Below are positions 30,314 through 38,622 of a DNA stretch of 64,000 bases, in pieces. The stretch covers positions 434,001-498,000 of the forward strand of contig NZ_VAUP01000015.1 of the NCBI RefSeq assembly GCF_005871085.1, read 5' to 3'. Made by a program: the position numbers and the translations under genes. The DNA is from Xanthobacter autotrophicus. Its GTDB lineage: Bacteria; Pseudomonadota; Alphaproteobacteria; Rhizobiales; Xanthobacteraceae. The notes under the pieces are model-generated. The model did no database searches and was not told the origin of the DNA. It saw nothing but the letters and a program-made list of their open reading frames with translations. How positions within the stretch are numbered: position 1 is the stretch's first letter; the number at the start of each line of letters is the position of its first letter.

Positions 30314-30793
30314 TTGACCGATCCCGCCCCCATCGCCCCTCCGCCCGCCCTGCCGGCGTTGGACTCCCATCTCGGCTACTGGCTGCGCTTCGTCTCCAAT
30401 CAGGTCTCGCACGCCTTCAGCCTCAAGCTGGAGCGGCGCGGCGTGACGGTGGCGGAATGGGTTCTGCTGCGCGAGCTGTTCGAGCAGGAGGCCGCCATCC
30501 CGAGCGCCCTAGCGGACCGCCTCGGCATGACGCGCGGCGCCATTTCCAAGCTGGCCGACCGGCTCGCGGCCAAGGGTCTCGCGACGCGGACGGCCGCCAT
30601 GGACGACCGCCGCTTCCAGAGCCTTGCCCTCACCCCGCAGGGCCGCGCGCTGGTGCCCGAACTGGCATCGCTGGCGGATGCCAATGATGCGGAATTCTTC
30701 GGCCACCTGTCCGCCGTTGAGCGGACACAGGTCGAGGCAGTCATGAAGGCCATCGTCCGCCGCCTCGGGCTGCGGGCCGTGCCGGTGGATTGA
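30314..30793 (+). CDS. MarR-family transcriptional regulator
   Basis: 159 residues from a TTG start at 30314, chosen over a GTG at 30308 because GAGG lies at 30305-30308. Winged-helix core: VTVAEWVLLRELFEQ, ALADRLGMTRGAISKLADRL (recognition helix) and the wing MDDRRFQSLALTPQG. It likely represses its own operon via the flanking long palindrome. The next gene (DUF1398) starts 42 bases later and is the probable co-regulated partner. Ligand unknown. Confidence 0.88.
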   Translation: MTDPAPIAPPPALPALDSHLGYWLRFVSNQVSHAFSLKLERRGVTVAEWVLLRELFEQEAAIPSALADRLGMTRGAISKLADRLAAKGLATRTAAMDDRRFQSLALTPQGRALVPELASLADANDAEFFGHLSAVERTQVEAVMKAIVRRLGLRAVPVD

Positions 30794-30835
30794 CCGCAGG
30801 CCTGACCAGATCACTCGCAAATCGGAGAAGACCCC

Positions 30836-31237
30836 ATGGACACGACCGTGATGGAGGTCATGCGCGAATGCGTGGCCGCATCGGACGAGGAGCGCATCAC
30901 CTTCGGCGAGGTGGTGGCCCGGCTCACGGCGGCGGGCGTCGAGCGCTACGATGCCGACCTGGTGCGGGCGGAGAAAACCTTCTACCTGCCCGATGATTCC
31001 AGCCTCGTCCTTCCCAACGCGCCTGTGGCCGGTACAGCTCCGGCGGCGTTCTCGGCCGCCGGCGTCGAGGCCGCGGTGCGGGCCATCCAGGCCGGGCGGA
31101 TTCGGTACAAGGAGTTCTGCCGGCAGATCGTCGCCGCCGGATGCGTCGGCTATCAGGTCAGCCTCAGCGGACGGCGCGCCATCTACTATGGGCGCACCGG
31201 CGACGCCCAAGTGGAATGGTTCCCCGGCGCCCGCTGA
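30836..31237 (+). CDS. DUF1398 family protein
   Basis: 133 residues of the DUF1398 family: FGEVVARLTAAGVERY near the N terminus, then IQAGRIRYKEFCRQIVAAGC and the C-terminal VSLSGRRAIYYGRTGD. Family function is not established. Immediately downstream of a MarR regulator with a shared promoter region, so probably inducible together with it. No membrane or secretion signal. Confidence 0.8.
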   Translation: MDTTVMEVMRECVAASDEERITFGEVVARLTAAGVERYDADLVRAEKTFYLPDDSSLVLPNAPVAGTAPAAFSAAGVEAAVRAIQAGRIRYKEFCRQIVAAGCVGYQVSLSGRRAIYYGRTGDAQVEWFPGAR

Positions 31238-31340
31238 GGCCCCAACCCCTTCCACGGCAAAGCTTCCCGATTTTTGCATCCGCCTGTCGGTCATGGGCAT
31301 ACTCCCGCGTCCTCGGACAAGACGACAGGGAGCCTTGCCC

Positions 31341-31715
31341 ATGATGTACGCCATCCTTTGCTACCATGAAGAAGACGTGGTCTGCGCCTGGAGCAAGGCG
31401 GAGGACGACGCCGTCATGGCGAAGCTGGCCGTGGTGCAGGAGCGCCTGATCAAGGCGGGCAAGATGGGTGCCTCGCTGCGCCTGTTGCCCACCACTGCCG
31501 CCACCACCCTGCGCAAGAGCGAGGAGCCGCCCCTCGTCATCGACGGGCCGTTCGCCGAGACCAAGGAACAGTTGCTCGGCTTCTATCTGGTGGACGCCAC
31601 CGACCTCGACGACGCCCTTGCCATTGCCCGCGACCTTGCCGCCGCCAATCCCGGCGGCGCCTATGAGATCCGGCCGGTGGGCATGTTCTTCCCGGACCAG
31701 CGAGTCGCCCCGTGA
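31341..31715 (+). CDS. YCII-related DGPF-domain protein
   Basis: 124 residues; carries the signature DGPFAETKEQLLGFYLVD. DGPF proteins accompany ECF42-type sigma factors, and the stop here overlaps the start of such a sigma factor (GTGA), so the pair is translationally coupled. Biochemical role unknown; the YCII fold suggests a small ligand-binding or enzyme function. Start at 31341 (MMYAILCYHEED) fits family length. Confidence 0.88.
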   Translation: MMYAILCYHEEDVVCAWSKAEDDAVMAKLAVVQERLIKAGKMGASLRLLPTTAATTLRKSEEPPLVIDGPFAETKEQLLGFYLVDATDLDDALAIARDLAAANPGGAYEIRPVGMFFPDQRVAP

Positions 31716-32971
31716 CCACGCCGTCGCTGGTCGATCCGGCCTGGATCAACGCCGCGCTCACCGCGGCGCGGCCCCAGGCGGTGGCGGCCCTGCTGCGCTA
31801 TTTCCGCGATCTCGACACCGCGGAGGAAGCCTTTCAGGAAGCCTGCCTGCGCGCGCTGAAAACCTGGCCGGTAAACGGCCCGCCACGCGATCCGGCCGCG
31901 TGGCTGATCCTGGTGGGCCGCAATGCCGCCCTCGACGGGGTGCGCAAGCGCGCGCGTCACGATCCCCTGCCCCCGGACGAGCAATTGTCCGACCTAGATG
32001 ATGCCGAAGCCGGCCTCGCCGAGCGGCTGGACAATTCCCACTATCGCGACGACGTGCTGCGCCTGCTGTTCATCTGCTGCCATCCCGAACTGCCGGTGAC
32101 CCAGCAGATCGCGCTGGCCCTGCGCATCGTCTCCGGCCTGTCGGTGAAGCAGATCGCCCGCGCCTTCCTCGTCAGTGAGGCGGCCATGGAGCAGCGCATC
32201 ACGCGGGCCAAGGGCCGCATCGCCAGGGCCGACGTGCCGTTCGAGGCGCCGGGACCGGTGGAGCGGGCCGAGCGGCTCGGCACCGTGGCGGCCATGGTCT
32301 ACCTCGTGTTCAACGAAGGCTATTCGGCCGGTCCCGACCCGGACCGCGCCACCCTGTGCGACGACGCCATTCGCCTCGCCCGGCTGCTGCTGCGCCTGTT
32401 CCCCACCGAGCCGGAGATCATGGGGCTCAACGCCCTCCTTCTGCTCCAGCACGCCCGCGCCGCCGCGCGCTTCGATGTGGACGGGCGCATCATCCTGCTG
32501 GATGCGCAGGACCGCACCCGATGGGACCGCGCCCGCATCACCGAAGGCCTCGCTCTGATCGACAAGGCGGTGCGCCACCGCCGGCCCGGCGCCTATCAGG
32601 TTCAGGCGGCCATCGCCGCCCTCCACGCCCGCGCGTCCCGGCCGGAGGAGACGGACTGGGCCCAGATCGACGCGCTCTACGCGACGCTGGAGTATCTCCA
32701 GCCGTCCCCGGTGGTCACCCTCAACCGCGCCGTGGCGGTGAGCAAGGTGAAGGGTGCCGCGGCGGCCCTCGCCATGATCGAGCCGCTGGCACCGCAGCTC
32801 TCGGGCTATTTCCACTATTTCGGCGCGCGCGGGGCCTTCCTGCTGGAGCTGGGCCGGCGGGCGGAGGCGCGGGAAGCCTTCGACCGCGCCATCGCCCTCG
32901 CGAACACGCCCGCCGAGGCCGACCATATCCGCACCCATCTCGACCGGCTGATGGCCGAGGCCGGGATCTGA
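31712..32971 (+). CDS. ECF sigma factor, ECF42-like with C-terminal helical extension
   Basis: 419 residues from a GTG start overlapping the upstream stop. Sigma2 region: RYFRDLDTAEEAFQEACLRAL and DPAAWLILVGRNAALD. Sigma4 region: LRIVSGLSVKQIARAFLVSE. The remaining about 230 residues are a helical, TPR-like extension with the LNRAVAVSKVKG block, typical of the ECF42 group. These sigma factors have no anti-sigma partner; the extension itself controls activity (family knowledge). The target is probably this locus, including the DGPF gene and perhaps the VOC gene that follows. Confidence 0.88.
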   Translation: MTTPSLVDPAWINAALTAARPQAVAALLRYFRDLDTAEEAFQEACLRALKTWPVNGPPRDPAAWLILVGRNAALDGVRKRARHDPLPPDEQLSDLDDAEAGLAERLDNSHYRDDVLRLLFICCHPELPVTQQIALALRIVSGLSVKQIARAFLVSEAAMEQRITRAKGRIARADVPFEAPGPVERAERLGTVAAMVYLVFNEGYSAGPDPDRATLCDDAIRLARLLLRLFPTEPEIMGLNALLLLQHARAAARFDVDGRIILLDAQDRTRWDRARITEGLALIDKAVRHRRPGAYQVQAAIAALHARASRPEETDWAQIDALYATLEYLQPSPVVTLNRAVAVSKVKGAAAALAMIEPLAPQLSGYFHYFGARGAFLLELGRRAEAREAFDRAIALANTPAEADHIRTHLDRLMAEAGI

Positions 32972-33063
32972 AAAAGTTCGCGGCCGGCTGTCGGGACGCC
33001 GGCACATGAGACGTTCTTGGAGCACGGGCGCCCCCTTTCCGGGGCTTCAGGAGGAGGAAGATC

Positions 33064-33501
33064 ATGTCCGATACCGCCGAGACGACCACTCCCACGGCCG
33101 ATTTCAGCGCCATGCCCCCGGTGAAGGGCGGCGTAACAGCCTACCTGACGGTGGACGGCGCCATGAAGGCGGTCGAGTTCTACAAGAGCGCCCTTGGCGC
33201 GGAACTCGCCTTCGCCATCCCCCCGGATGACAGCGGCCGCACCATGCACGTGCACCTCTACATCAACGGCAGTTCGGTGATGCTGGCCGACCCTTATCCC
33301 GAATACTGCGCCGGCCCTGTCGAGAAGCTGGGTGGCTTCAATCTCAGCCTGCACGTCACCGACACGGACGCCGCATTCGAGCGGGCGGTGGCGGCGGGGG
33401 CGAGCGTGATGATGCCGCCGTCCGACATGTTCTGGGGTGCGCGCTATGCGCAGGTGCGCGATCCCTTCGGCGTCGTCTGGGCCTTCAACCAGCCGCTCTG
33501 A
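33064..33501 (+). CDS. PhnB/glyoxalase-like VOC protein
   Basis: 145 residues, single VOC domain of the PhnB-like group: VTAYLTVDGAMKAVEFYKSALG at the N terminus and the closing QVRDPFGVVWAFNQPL. A strong GGAGGAGGAAG ribosome site precedes the ATG. DGPF, ECF sigma and VOC genes often occur together, so it may be a target of the sigma factor. No substrate can be assigned. Its stop is 13 bases from that of the convergent ABC exporter. Confidence 0.85.
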   Translation: MSDTAETTTPTADFSAMPPVKGGVTAYLTVDGAMKAVEFYKSALGAELAFAIPPDDSGRTMHVHLYINGSSVMLADPYPEYCAGPVEKLGGFNLSLHVTDTDAAFERAVAAGASVMMPPSDMFWGARYAQVRDPFGVVWAFNQPL

Positions 33502-33514
33502 TATCACGCCCGGC

Positions 33515-35479
33515 TCAGCTCACCGCACTCACGCGCTCCTCGCTGATGCCCTCTTCGTCCGGATGGGCCGCGCCGGCCTCGGCCACACCGAGATCGGCCG
33601 CCTGCGCCCGGGCAAGGGCCATGGCCGCGTCGTCCGCCTCGCGCTGGCGGTTCCACAAGGCGGCGTAAAGGCCGCCGCGGGCGAGCAGCTCCGCATGGCA
33701 GCCGCGCTCGGCGACGCGCCCTTCCGCCAGAACGAGAATCTCGTCCGCCGCCACCACGGTGGAAAGCCGGTGGGCGATGACCAGGGTGGTGCGCCCCTCC
33801 GACACCCGCTCAAGGGCGTCCTGGATGTCCTTTTCCGTGTGGCTGTCGAGGGCGGAGGTCGCCTCGTCCAGCACTAGGATGGGCGGCGCCTTCAGGATGG
33901 TGCGGGCGATGGCGACGCGCTGCTTCTCCCCGCCAGACAGCTTCAGCCCACGCTCGCCCACTTCCGTGCGGTAGCCCTTGGGGGTGGCGCGGATGAAGCC
34001 GTCGATCTGGGCCAGGCGCGCCGCCTCCTCCACTTCTTCCTCGGAGGCGGCGGGGCGGCCGTAGCGGATGTTGTAGGCGATGGTGTCGTTGAACAGCACC
34101 GTATCCTGCGGCACCATGCCGATGGCGGCGCGCAGGCTCTCCTGCCGCACCGCGCGGATGTCCTGCCCGTCGATGGTGATGCGGCCGGACGAAATGTCGT
34201 AGAAGCGGAACAGCAGGCGCGAGATCGTGGACTTCCCCGCCCCCGACGGCCCGACGATGGCCACCGTGCGCCCCGCCGGCACCTCGAAGGTGACGCCCTT
34301 CAGGATTTCGCGGCCCGCATCATAGGCAAAGCGCACATTCTCGAACCGCACCGTGCCGCCGGACACCACCAGGTCCTGCGCCGCCGGCTGGTCCTTCACC
34401 TCGGGCGCCACCGCCAGCACGGCGAACATGGCCTCGATGTCCACGATGGCCTGCTTGATCTCGCGATAGATGAAGCCGAGGAAGTTCAGCGGAATATAGA
34501 ACTGCACCATCATGGCGTTGATCATGACGAAGGAGCCCACCGTCTGCCGCCCGGCGCGGATATCAAGCACGCACATGACCATCACCGCCGCGAGGCCGAT
34601 GGAAAAAATCACCGCCTGCCCCGCGTTCAGCCAGGCCAGCGAGGTATAGGTGTTCACCGTCGCCTTTTCGTAGCGCGCCATGGAGCGGTCGTAGCGCTGG
34701 GTCTCCCACCGCTCGGCGCCGAAATACTTCACGGTTTCGTAGTTGAGCAGGCTGTCGACCGCCTTGGTGTTGGCGTCGGTGTCGCTCTCGTTCATCTCCT
34801 TGCGGATCGAAAGCCGCCATTCGCTGGCGAAATAGGTGAAGAGGCCATAGAGCAGCACCGTCACCGCCACCACCGCCGCATAGCGCCAGTCGAAGGCGAA
34901 GAACAGCACGCCGATGACCATGGCCAGCTCGACGATGGTGGGCGCCAGTTGCAGCACCAGCATGCGCACGATGGTTTCGATGCCCGAGCGCGCCCGCTCC
35001 AGCACGCGGGTGAGGCCACCGGTCTTGCGCTCCAGATGGAAGCGCAGGGACAAGGCATGCATGTGCTCGAACGTCTCGAGCGCGAGACGCCGCACCGCAT
35101 TCAGCGCCACCTTGGCGAAGATGCCGTCGCGCAGCTGGGTGACGCCGGCCATCAGGATGCGCCCGAGGCCATAGGCGAGCGTGAGCGCCACCGGCGTGCC
35201 CACCACCAGGGCCCAGAAGGCCGGCGTGGGGGTGCTGGTGCCGCCCGAGGATACCTCGGCGGTGAGCGCATCCGTCGCCCATTTGAACAGGAACGGCACT
35301 GCCAGGGTCGCGCCCTTGGACGCGAACAGCAGCACGAAGGTGATGACCACGCGCGCCCGAAGGTCCGCGCGGCCCACGGGCCACAGATAGGGCCAGAGGC
35401 CGCGGATGGTGTCGAGCAGAGCGTCGGCGGAAACGACCGGCCGGCGCGAGCCGGCGGCGGGAGGAGGCGTCTTGGACAT
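33515..35479 (-). CDS. Atm1-type ABC exporter (membrane domain fused to ATPase)
   Basis: 654 residues. Six membrane helices in the first about 350 residues with NYETVKYFGAERWE, a hallmark of mitochondrial Atm1/bacterial Atm1-like exporters. ATPase domain: Walker A GPSGAGKST, signature LSGGEKQR, Walker B ILVLDEATSALD, switch H in IAHRLS. Members export glutathione conjugates, often with heavy metals. The ArsR regulator gene sits directly upstream, 6 bases away, suggesting metal-controlled expression. The substrate is inferred from family. Confidence 0.92.
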   Translation of the reverse strand: MSKTPPPAAGSRRPVVSADALLDTIRGLWPYLWPVGRADLRARVVITFVLLFASKGATLAVPFLFKWATDALTAEVSSGGTSTPTPAFWALVVGTPVALTLAYGLGRILMAGVTQLRDGIFAKVALNAVRRLALETFEHMHALSLRFHLERKTGGLTRVLERARSGIETIVRMLVLQLAPTIVELAMVIGVLFFAFDWRYAAVVAVTVLLYGLFTYFASEWRLSIRKEMNESDTDANTKAVDSLLNYETVKYFGAERWETQRYDRSMARYEKATVNTYTSLAWLNAGQAVIFSIGLAAVMVMCVLDIRAGRQTVGSFVMINAMMVQFYIPLNFLGFIYREIKQAIVDIEAMFAVLAVAPEVKDQPAAQDLVVSGGTVRFENVRFAYDAGREILKGVTFEVPAGRTVAIVGPSGAGKSTISRLLFRFYDISSGRITIDGQDIRAVRQESLRAAIGMVPQDTVLFNDTIAYNIRYGRPAASEEEVEEAARLAQIDGFIRATPKGYRTEVGERGLKLSGGEKQRVAIARTILKAPPILVLDEATSALDSHTEKDIQDALERVSEGRTTLVIAHRLSTVVAADEILVLAEGRVAERGCHAELLARGGLYAALWNRQREADDAAMALARAQAADLGVAEAGAAHPDEEGISEERVSAVS

Positions 35480-35485
35480 GATGGC

Positions 35486-35893
35486 CTATCGGTCTTCGGT
35501 GCGGCCCGCAGGCGGCGCGCAGCAGTCCCCGGGCGGCAACAGCGCCGAGAACAGAGCATCGATCTCACCCTTGAGCGCGGAAATGGCATCCCGGTCGAGG
35601 CAGTAGGCGGTGCGCTGGCCCTCGGTCCGGCTCCGGAGCAAGCCTGAGTCCGTGAGGACCTTCAGATGTTGTGAGACAGTGGACTGCGCAAGGGGCAGGC
35701 CCCGGACGATCTCGCCGCACACGCAGCGGTCCTGGCCGGCGAGCGTCTCCAATACCTGCAGTCGCACGGGATGGGCCAGCGCCCGCAGGCGCTCGGCAAG
35801 GGCTGCACGGTCCGCGACCGGGCGCTCGGAGCCCTGGGGTGCCGGATCGGTGGCGTCGGGTTCGCCAGGGTGGGGAAACGGCGTCATGTTCAT
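35486..35893 (-). CDS. ArsR/SmtB-family metal-responsive repressor
   Basis: 135 residues. Winged helix with LAHPVRLQVLETLAG, the metal-type DRCVCGEI (Cys-x-Cys in helix 3) and the recognition helix LAQSTVSQHLKVLTDSG. C-terminal CC pair (DCCAPP) could add ligands. Two starts, 35893 and 35887; the first lies inside the palindrome at 35891-35915, so the second is attractive. First gene of a two-gene operon with the Atm1-type exporter. Confidence 0.88.
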   Translation of the reverse strand: MNMTPFPHPGEPDATDPAPQGSERPVADRAALAERLRALAHPVRLQVLETLAGQDRCVCGEIVRGLPLAQSTVSQHLKVLTDSGLLRSRTEGQRTAYCLDRDAISALKGEIDALFSALLPPGDCCAPPAGRTEDR

Positions 35894-35915
35894 CGTTTAT
35901 CGGCGATAACCGATG
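35891..35915 (-). promoter_or_regulatory. 25-base imperfect palindrome at the arsR start, probable operator
   Basis: On the plus strand CATCGTTTATCG, one central G, then CGATAACCGATG: 11 of 12 arm positions pair. It overlaps the first possible ArsR start codon. Position and symmetry suit an ArsR dimer site controlling arsR and the exporter. Confidence 0.65.
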
Positions 35916-36082
35916 AATGCGGCAACTTCAAGCACTTCGCCGCTGGCCGGTTTTTCACGTCGGCGCGTCGTCACGCCGGCGTCGCAGCCACACGCTAGAG
36001 CCCGAGCCGATCGGGGCGAACGCCTCCTGCCCCTGACGGTTCGTCACGTCCCACACGGCGTCGAGTTTGCTAAAGTGCTCCC

Positions 36083-36691
36083 ATGGCTAGAATCGAAAGT
36101 GTGTGCGTCTATTGCGGCTCCGCATCCGGCACGGATCCGCTGTTCGCCGAGGAAGCGCGCCGGTTCGGGCAGATCCTCGCGGCCGAAGGGGTGCGCCTCG
36201 TCTATGGCGGCGGCGGCATCGGGCTGATGGGGGAGGTCGCGAGCGCCACGGCGCTGGCGGGCGGGGCCGTCACCGGCATCATCCCGCGCTTCCTGATGAA
36301 TCGCGAGCGCGCCTTCGCCCATGAGGCGGAGATGATCGTGGTGGAGGACATGCATGCCCGCAAGCGGCTGATGTTCGAGCGGGCGGACGCCTTCGTGGCC
36401 CTGCCCGGCGGGGTCGGCACCCTTGAGGAGTTGGTGGAGCAGTTGACCTGGGCCCAGCTGGGCCGTCACCGCAAGCCCATCCTCATCGCCAACATCTCAG
36501 GCTTCTGGGACCCGTTCCTGAACCTCATCGAGCATATGCGGTCCACCGCCTTCATCCGCGAGACGACGCCGGTGGAGATCCTGGCCGCCGACCGGGTGGA
36601 AGACATCCTCCCCCGCCTGCGGGAAGCGGCGGCCGCCGTGCCCGAGCGAGTGCTTCACGCGGCGGACGGCGCGCTGGCCGACCGCATGTGA
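36083..36691 (+). CDS. LOG family protein (TIGR00730; cytokinin riboside 5'-monophosphate phosphoribohydrolase-like)
   Basis: 202 residues, Rossmann-type lysine-decarboxylase-like fold. It has the PGGVGTLEE motif and the catalytic Arg region MHARKRLMFERADAF. Family enzymes release free bases from nucleoside monophosphates; older annotations call them lysine decarboxylases, which is wrong for this motif. Starts at 36083 (MARIESVCVYCGS). No operon partners; divergent from arsR. Confidence 0.9.
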   Translation: MARIESVCVYCGSASGTDPLFAEEARRFGQILAAEGVRLVYGGGGIGLMGEVASATALAGGAVTGIIPRFLMNRERAFAHEAEMIVVEDMHARKRLMFERADAFVALPGGVGTLEELVEQLTWAQLGRHRKPILIANISGFWDPFLNLIEHMRSTAFIRETTPVEILAADRVEDILPRLREAAAAVPERVLHAADGALADRM

Positions 36692-36716
36692 GACGGCGCT
36701 ATTGGCCGGTCGAGCG

Positions 36717-36797
36717 TCAGCTGCCCGGCTGGTCCAGCGCGGCGATGGCAACCATGAGAACCGAACCGATCAACACGATCGTGACGACGTTCTGCAT
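36717..36797 (-). CDS. Possible 26-residue membrane peptide
   Basis: A short frame, MQNVVTIVLIGSVLMVAIAA then LDQPGS, is almost entirely one hydrophobic helix. A good GGGGAAGGA ribosome site lies just before its ATG at 36797. It fills the otherwise empty gap between the LOG gene and tRNA-Arg. No family recognised; small size makes a chance frame possible. Confidence 0.4.
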   Translation of the reverse strand: MQNVVTIVLIGSVLMVAIAALDQPGS

Positions 36798-36909
36798 GTC
36801 CTTCCCCTCTTGCTGCAATGCGGCACGAGGGGATTAGAACAAAGAGCCAGTTTTGTTGCAATGCACAAAAAGCCGAACACGCGCATGATGGCGCCCCACG
36901 GCAACGGAA

Positions 36910-36986
36910 TGGCGACCCCGGCAGGGCTCGAACCTGCGACCTAGTGCTTAGAAGGCACTCGCTCTATCCAGCTGAGCTACGGGGCC
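36910..36986 (-). tRNA. tRNA-Arg (anticodon TCT)
   Basis: Minus-strand cloverleaf: acceptor GGCCCCG/CGGGGTC, D arm GCTCAGCTGGATAGAGC, anticodon stem AGTGC/GCACT with loop CTTCTAA giving TCT, T arm CGCAGGTTCGAGCCCTGCC, encoded CCA end at 36912-36910. Confidence 0.95.
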
Positions 36987-37000
36987 GGCGTTTCGCTTTT

Positions 37001-37046
37001 AGAGCGTTTTCAAGCGAAAGGGATACCGGTTCTCACCACGAAAACG
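37001..37046. repeat. Rhizobiales-type GAGCGTTTTC intergenic element
   Basis: AGAGCGTTTTCAAGCGAAAG then GGATACCGGTTCTC and closing GAAAACG. The CGTTTTC/GAAAACG ends are inverted. I recognise the core as a common dispersed intergenic sequence of Rhizobiales; recognition is from memory. Confidence 0.5.
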
Positions 37047-37164
37047 TGCCAGCCCACCACGCCCGAGCGCCGCTGAACCCGGCGCGGGCGGAAACCGCCC
37101 CTGCGTGACGGGCCGGCGATCCGAAGGCTGTCCACTTTGACCCGACAGGCCCTTGTCCCGTCCG

Positions 37165-37470
37165 TCAGTGGGTCCACTGGCCCACGCGGGTGAAAGCGAA
37201 ATTGTCCGAATAGGCCATGCGCCGACGGCCGGCCTCGTGGGGCTCGAACACCTGGAAGGGGATGCCCCGCTTCTGCGCGTAGGCCACCGCCTCTTCCTTG
37301 GTCTCGAACTTCAGGCGGATCTGGCTGCGCATGTCGGCCGAAGAGGTGTAGCCCATGAGCGGCTCCACCATGCGCGCGTGCTCCGGCTCATATTCGAACA
37401 CCCAGAAGCGGGTCTTCCCCACGCCCGACTGCATGGCATTGCGCGACGGCTTGTAGATGCGTGCGACCAT
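37165..37470 (-). CDS. NADH dehydrogenase accessory subunit, NDUFS4-like (ETC complex I subunit family)
   Basis: 101 residues. ARIYKPSRNAMQSG at the N terminus, then W-FEYEP and SADMRSQIRLKFETKEEAVAYA match the bacterial homologues of mitochondrial NDUFS4 (AQDQ) found in alphaproteobacteria. The protein is an accessory subunit on the peripheral arm of complex I. Single gene, start at 37470. Confidence 0.92.
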   Translation of the reverse strand: MVARIYKPSRNAMQSGVGKTRFWVFEYEPEHARMVEPLMGYTSSADMRSQIRLKFETKEEAVAYAQKRGIPFQVFEPHEAGRRRMAYSDNFAFTRVGQWTH

Positions 37471-37595
37471 GATGCTGAACCCGTCATACGGGGTCGCGCG
37501 CCCCTCGCCCGCGACCCATCCCGTCTATAGTTAAGCCGCGCGGCACTGACAACCGAGCAGCATCGGCGAACTGCTCCGCCCCGGCCAGCAGGACC

Positions 37596-37901
37596 TCAGC
37601 GCATCACGAGGCAGGTCGCCGCCGCCTGGGCCGATTCGGCGGCCGTGGCGTGGGCAATCTTGCCCGAGAGCACCAGGCCCCGCGTCTGCTCCGTCACTAC
37701 GGCACGCCCATCGGCACCGGGAACCAGCAGCGGCGCGCTCGACACATAGATGGCCTTGGCGTCCGGCGGCAACTTGGTGGCGCAGCGGTCGGCCGCCGCC
37801 TTGTCCGCGAGGGCCGCCGTGCCGGAAAGCAGCGTACCCACCAGGCCCGCCGCGATAACACCGCCAAAACCAAATGCCCTTGTCGCCTTCATGATCGTCA
37901 T
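37596..37901 (-). CDS. Small secreted protein of unknown function
   Basis: About 101 residues. A signal peptide covers the start to about residue 33 (GGVIAAGLVGTLLSGTAALA-DK). The mature part is about 70 residues with two cysteines (RCATKLPPDAKAIY and the C-terminal TCLVMR), which may form one disulfide. Starts at 37901 or 37892 are both possible. I know similar small exported proteins in Rhizobiales but no function. Transcribed alone between the NDUFS4-like gene and tRNA-Pro. Confidence 0.7.
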   Translation of the reverse strand: MTIMKATRAFGFGGVIAAGLVGTLLSGTAALADKAAADRCATKLPPDAKAIYVSSAPLLVPGADGRAVVTEQTRGLVLSGKIAHATAAESAQAAATCLVMR

Positions 37902-38039
37902 GCACGCCACTCCCTCGCATCCGCCCGCGCCGGGCGGGGCTGGAGGGGTTAGAGCCGCAGATGGGCGCGGAATGCAAGCTGGACCGTTCGCGACGGGACC
38001 GGCAGGAAACGGCAAAGGACCACCCAACGATCGGAAAGA

Positions 38040-38116
38040 TGGTCGGAGCAGCAGGATTTGAACCTGCGACCCTCTGCTCCCAAAGCAGATGCGCTACCAG
38101 GCTGCGCTATGCTCCG
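38040..38116 (-). tRNA. tRNA-Pro (anticodon TGG)
   Basis: Minus-strand cloverleaf: acceptor CGGAGCA/TGCTCCG, D arm GCGCAGCCTGGTAGCGC, anticodon stem CTGCT/AGCAG with loop TTTGGGA giving TGG, T arm CGCAGGTTCAAATCCTGC, encoded CCA. It marks the left edge of the accessory region. Confidence 0.95.
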
Positions 38117-38457
38117 ACTGTTATCTAAGTGGCGTCGTTCCTACATTCTTGGAAAGGTGAACGCAAGGGCGCCAACCGAGGCAAGAGAACAGAAGGGCAT
38201 CGAATAGAGCCCTCTGGGAGCGAAAGTCCCGAGAAATCCCCGAGCTCGTTCATCGTTCGTTCCGCGTGTGGCGCGCCACTCCTGCGAATTGGCGCCAAGG
38301 CCCCGCCGCCGACATCCCCCCAAAGAGACCGGCCGCTGGGTGCATAATTGAGCATGGCGGTTGGCGAACCGGCTAAGCAGTCGTCAAGAGGACGCGCTCG
38401 CGGCAGGGGCCGGCGGAGCCCTTGGAGCTTTGGCGAGGTTTCCGCACTGGGGCTGGT
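38117..38457. other. Gene-free stretch after tRNA-Pro
   Basis: About 340 bases in which I see no convincing gene, repeat or site. The open frames here lack family resemblance and ribosome sites. Confidence 0.4.
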
Positions 38458-38622
38458 TCATTCCGCAAGGGCAATGAAGCTCGCCATCGCGCGCCATAGA
38501 CGGATCACCGGATCGGCAAACGCAAGGCCAGTCAGCAAGAGCCCGCCTCCCACGAGGCCGACGTTGGCGAGAGCCCGCTTCCACCATGGCGCATCCGGTG
38601 AAGTCCACGGCTCATGCATCAT
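38458..38622 (-). CDS. Small membrane protein coupled to the thermonuclease gene
   Basis: 54 residues with one hydrophobic helix (ALANVGLVGGGLLLTGLAFA). The start overlaps the nuclease stop as ATGA, so translation is coupled. A tryptophan-rich N terminus (WTSPDAPWWKR) precedes the helix. No family recognised. Confidence 0.55.
   Translation of the reverse strand: MMHEPWTSPDAPWWKRALANVGLVGGGLLLTGLAFADPVIRLWRAMASFIALAE

Noticed and set aside
38040-38116. tRNA-Pro as attachment site for the accessory region
   Set aside because: The tRNA 3' end points left, away from the accessory genes, no integrase is adjacent, and I found no second copy of the tRNA 3' end in the window.
38129-38347. 72-residue plus-strand frame after tRNA-Pro
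   Set aside because: No ribosome site, low-complexity Ser/Pro/Arg composition and no recognisable family.
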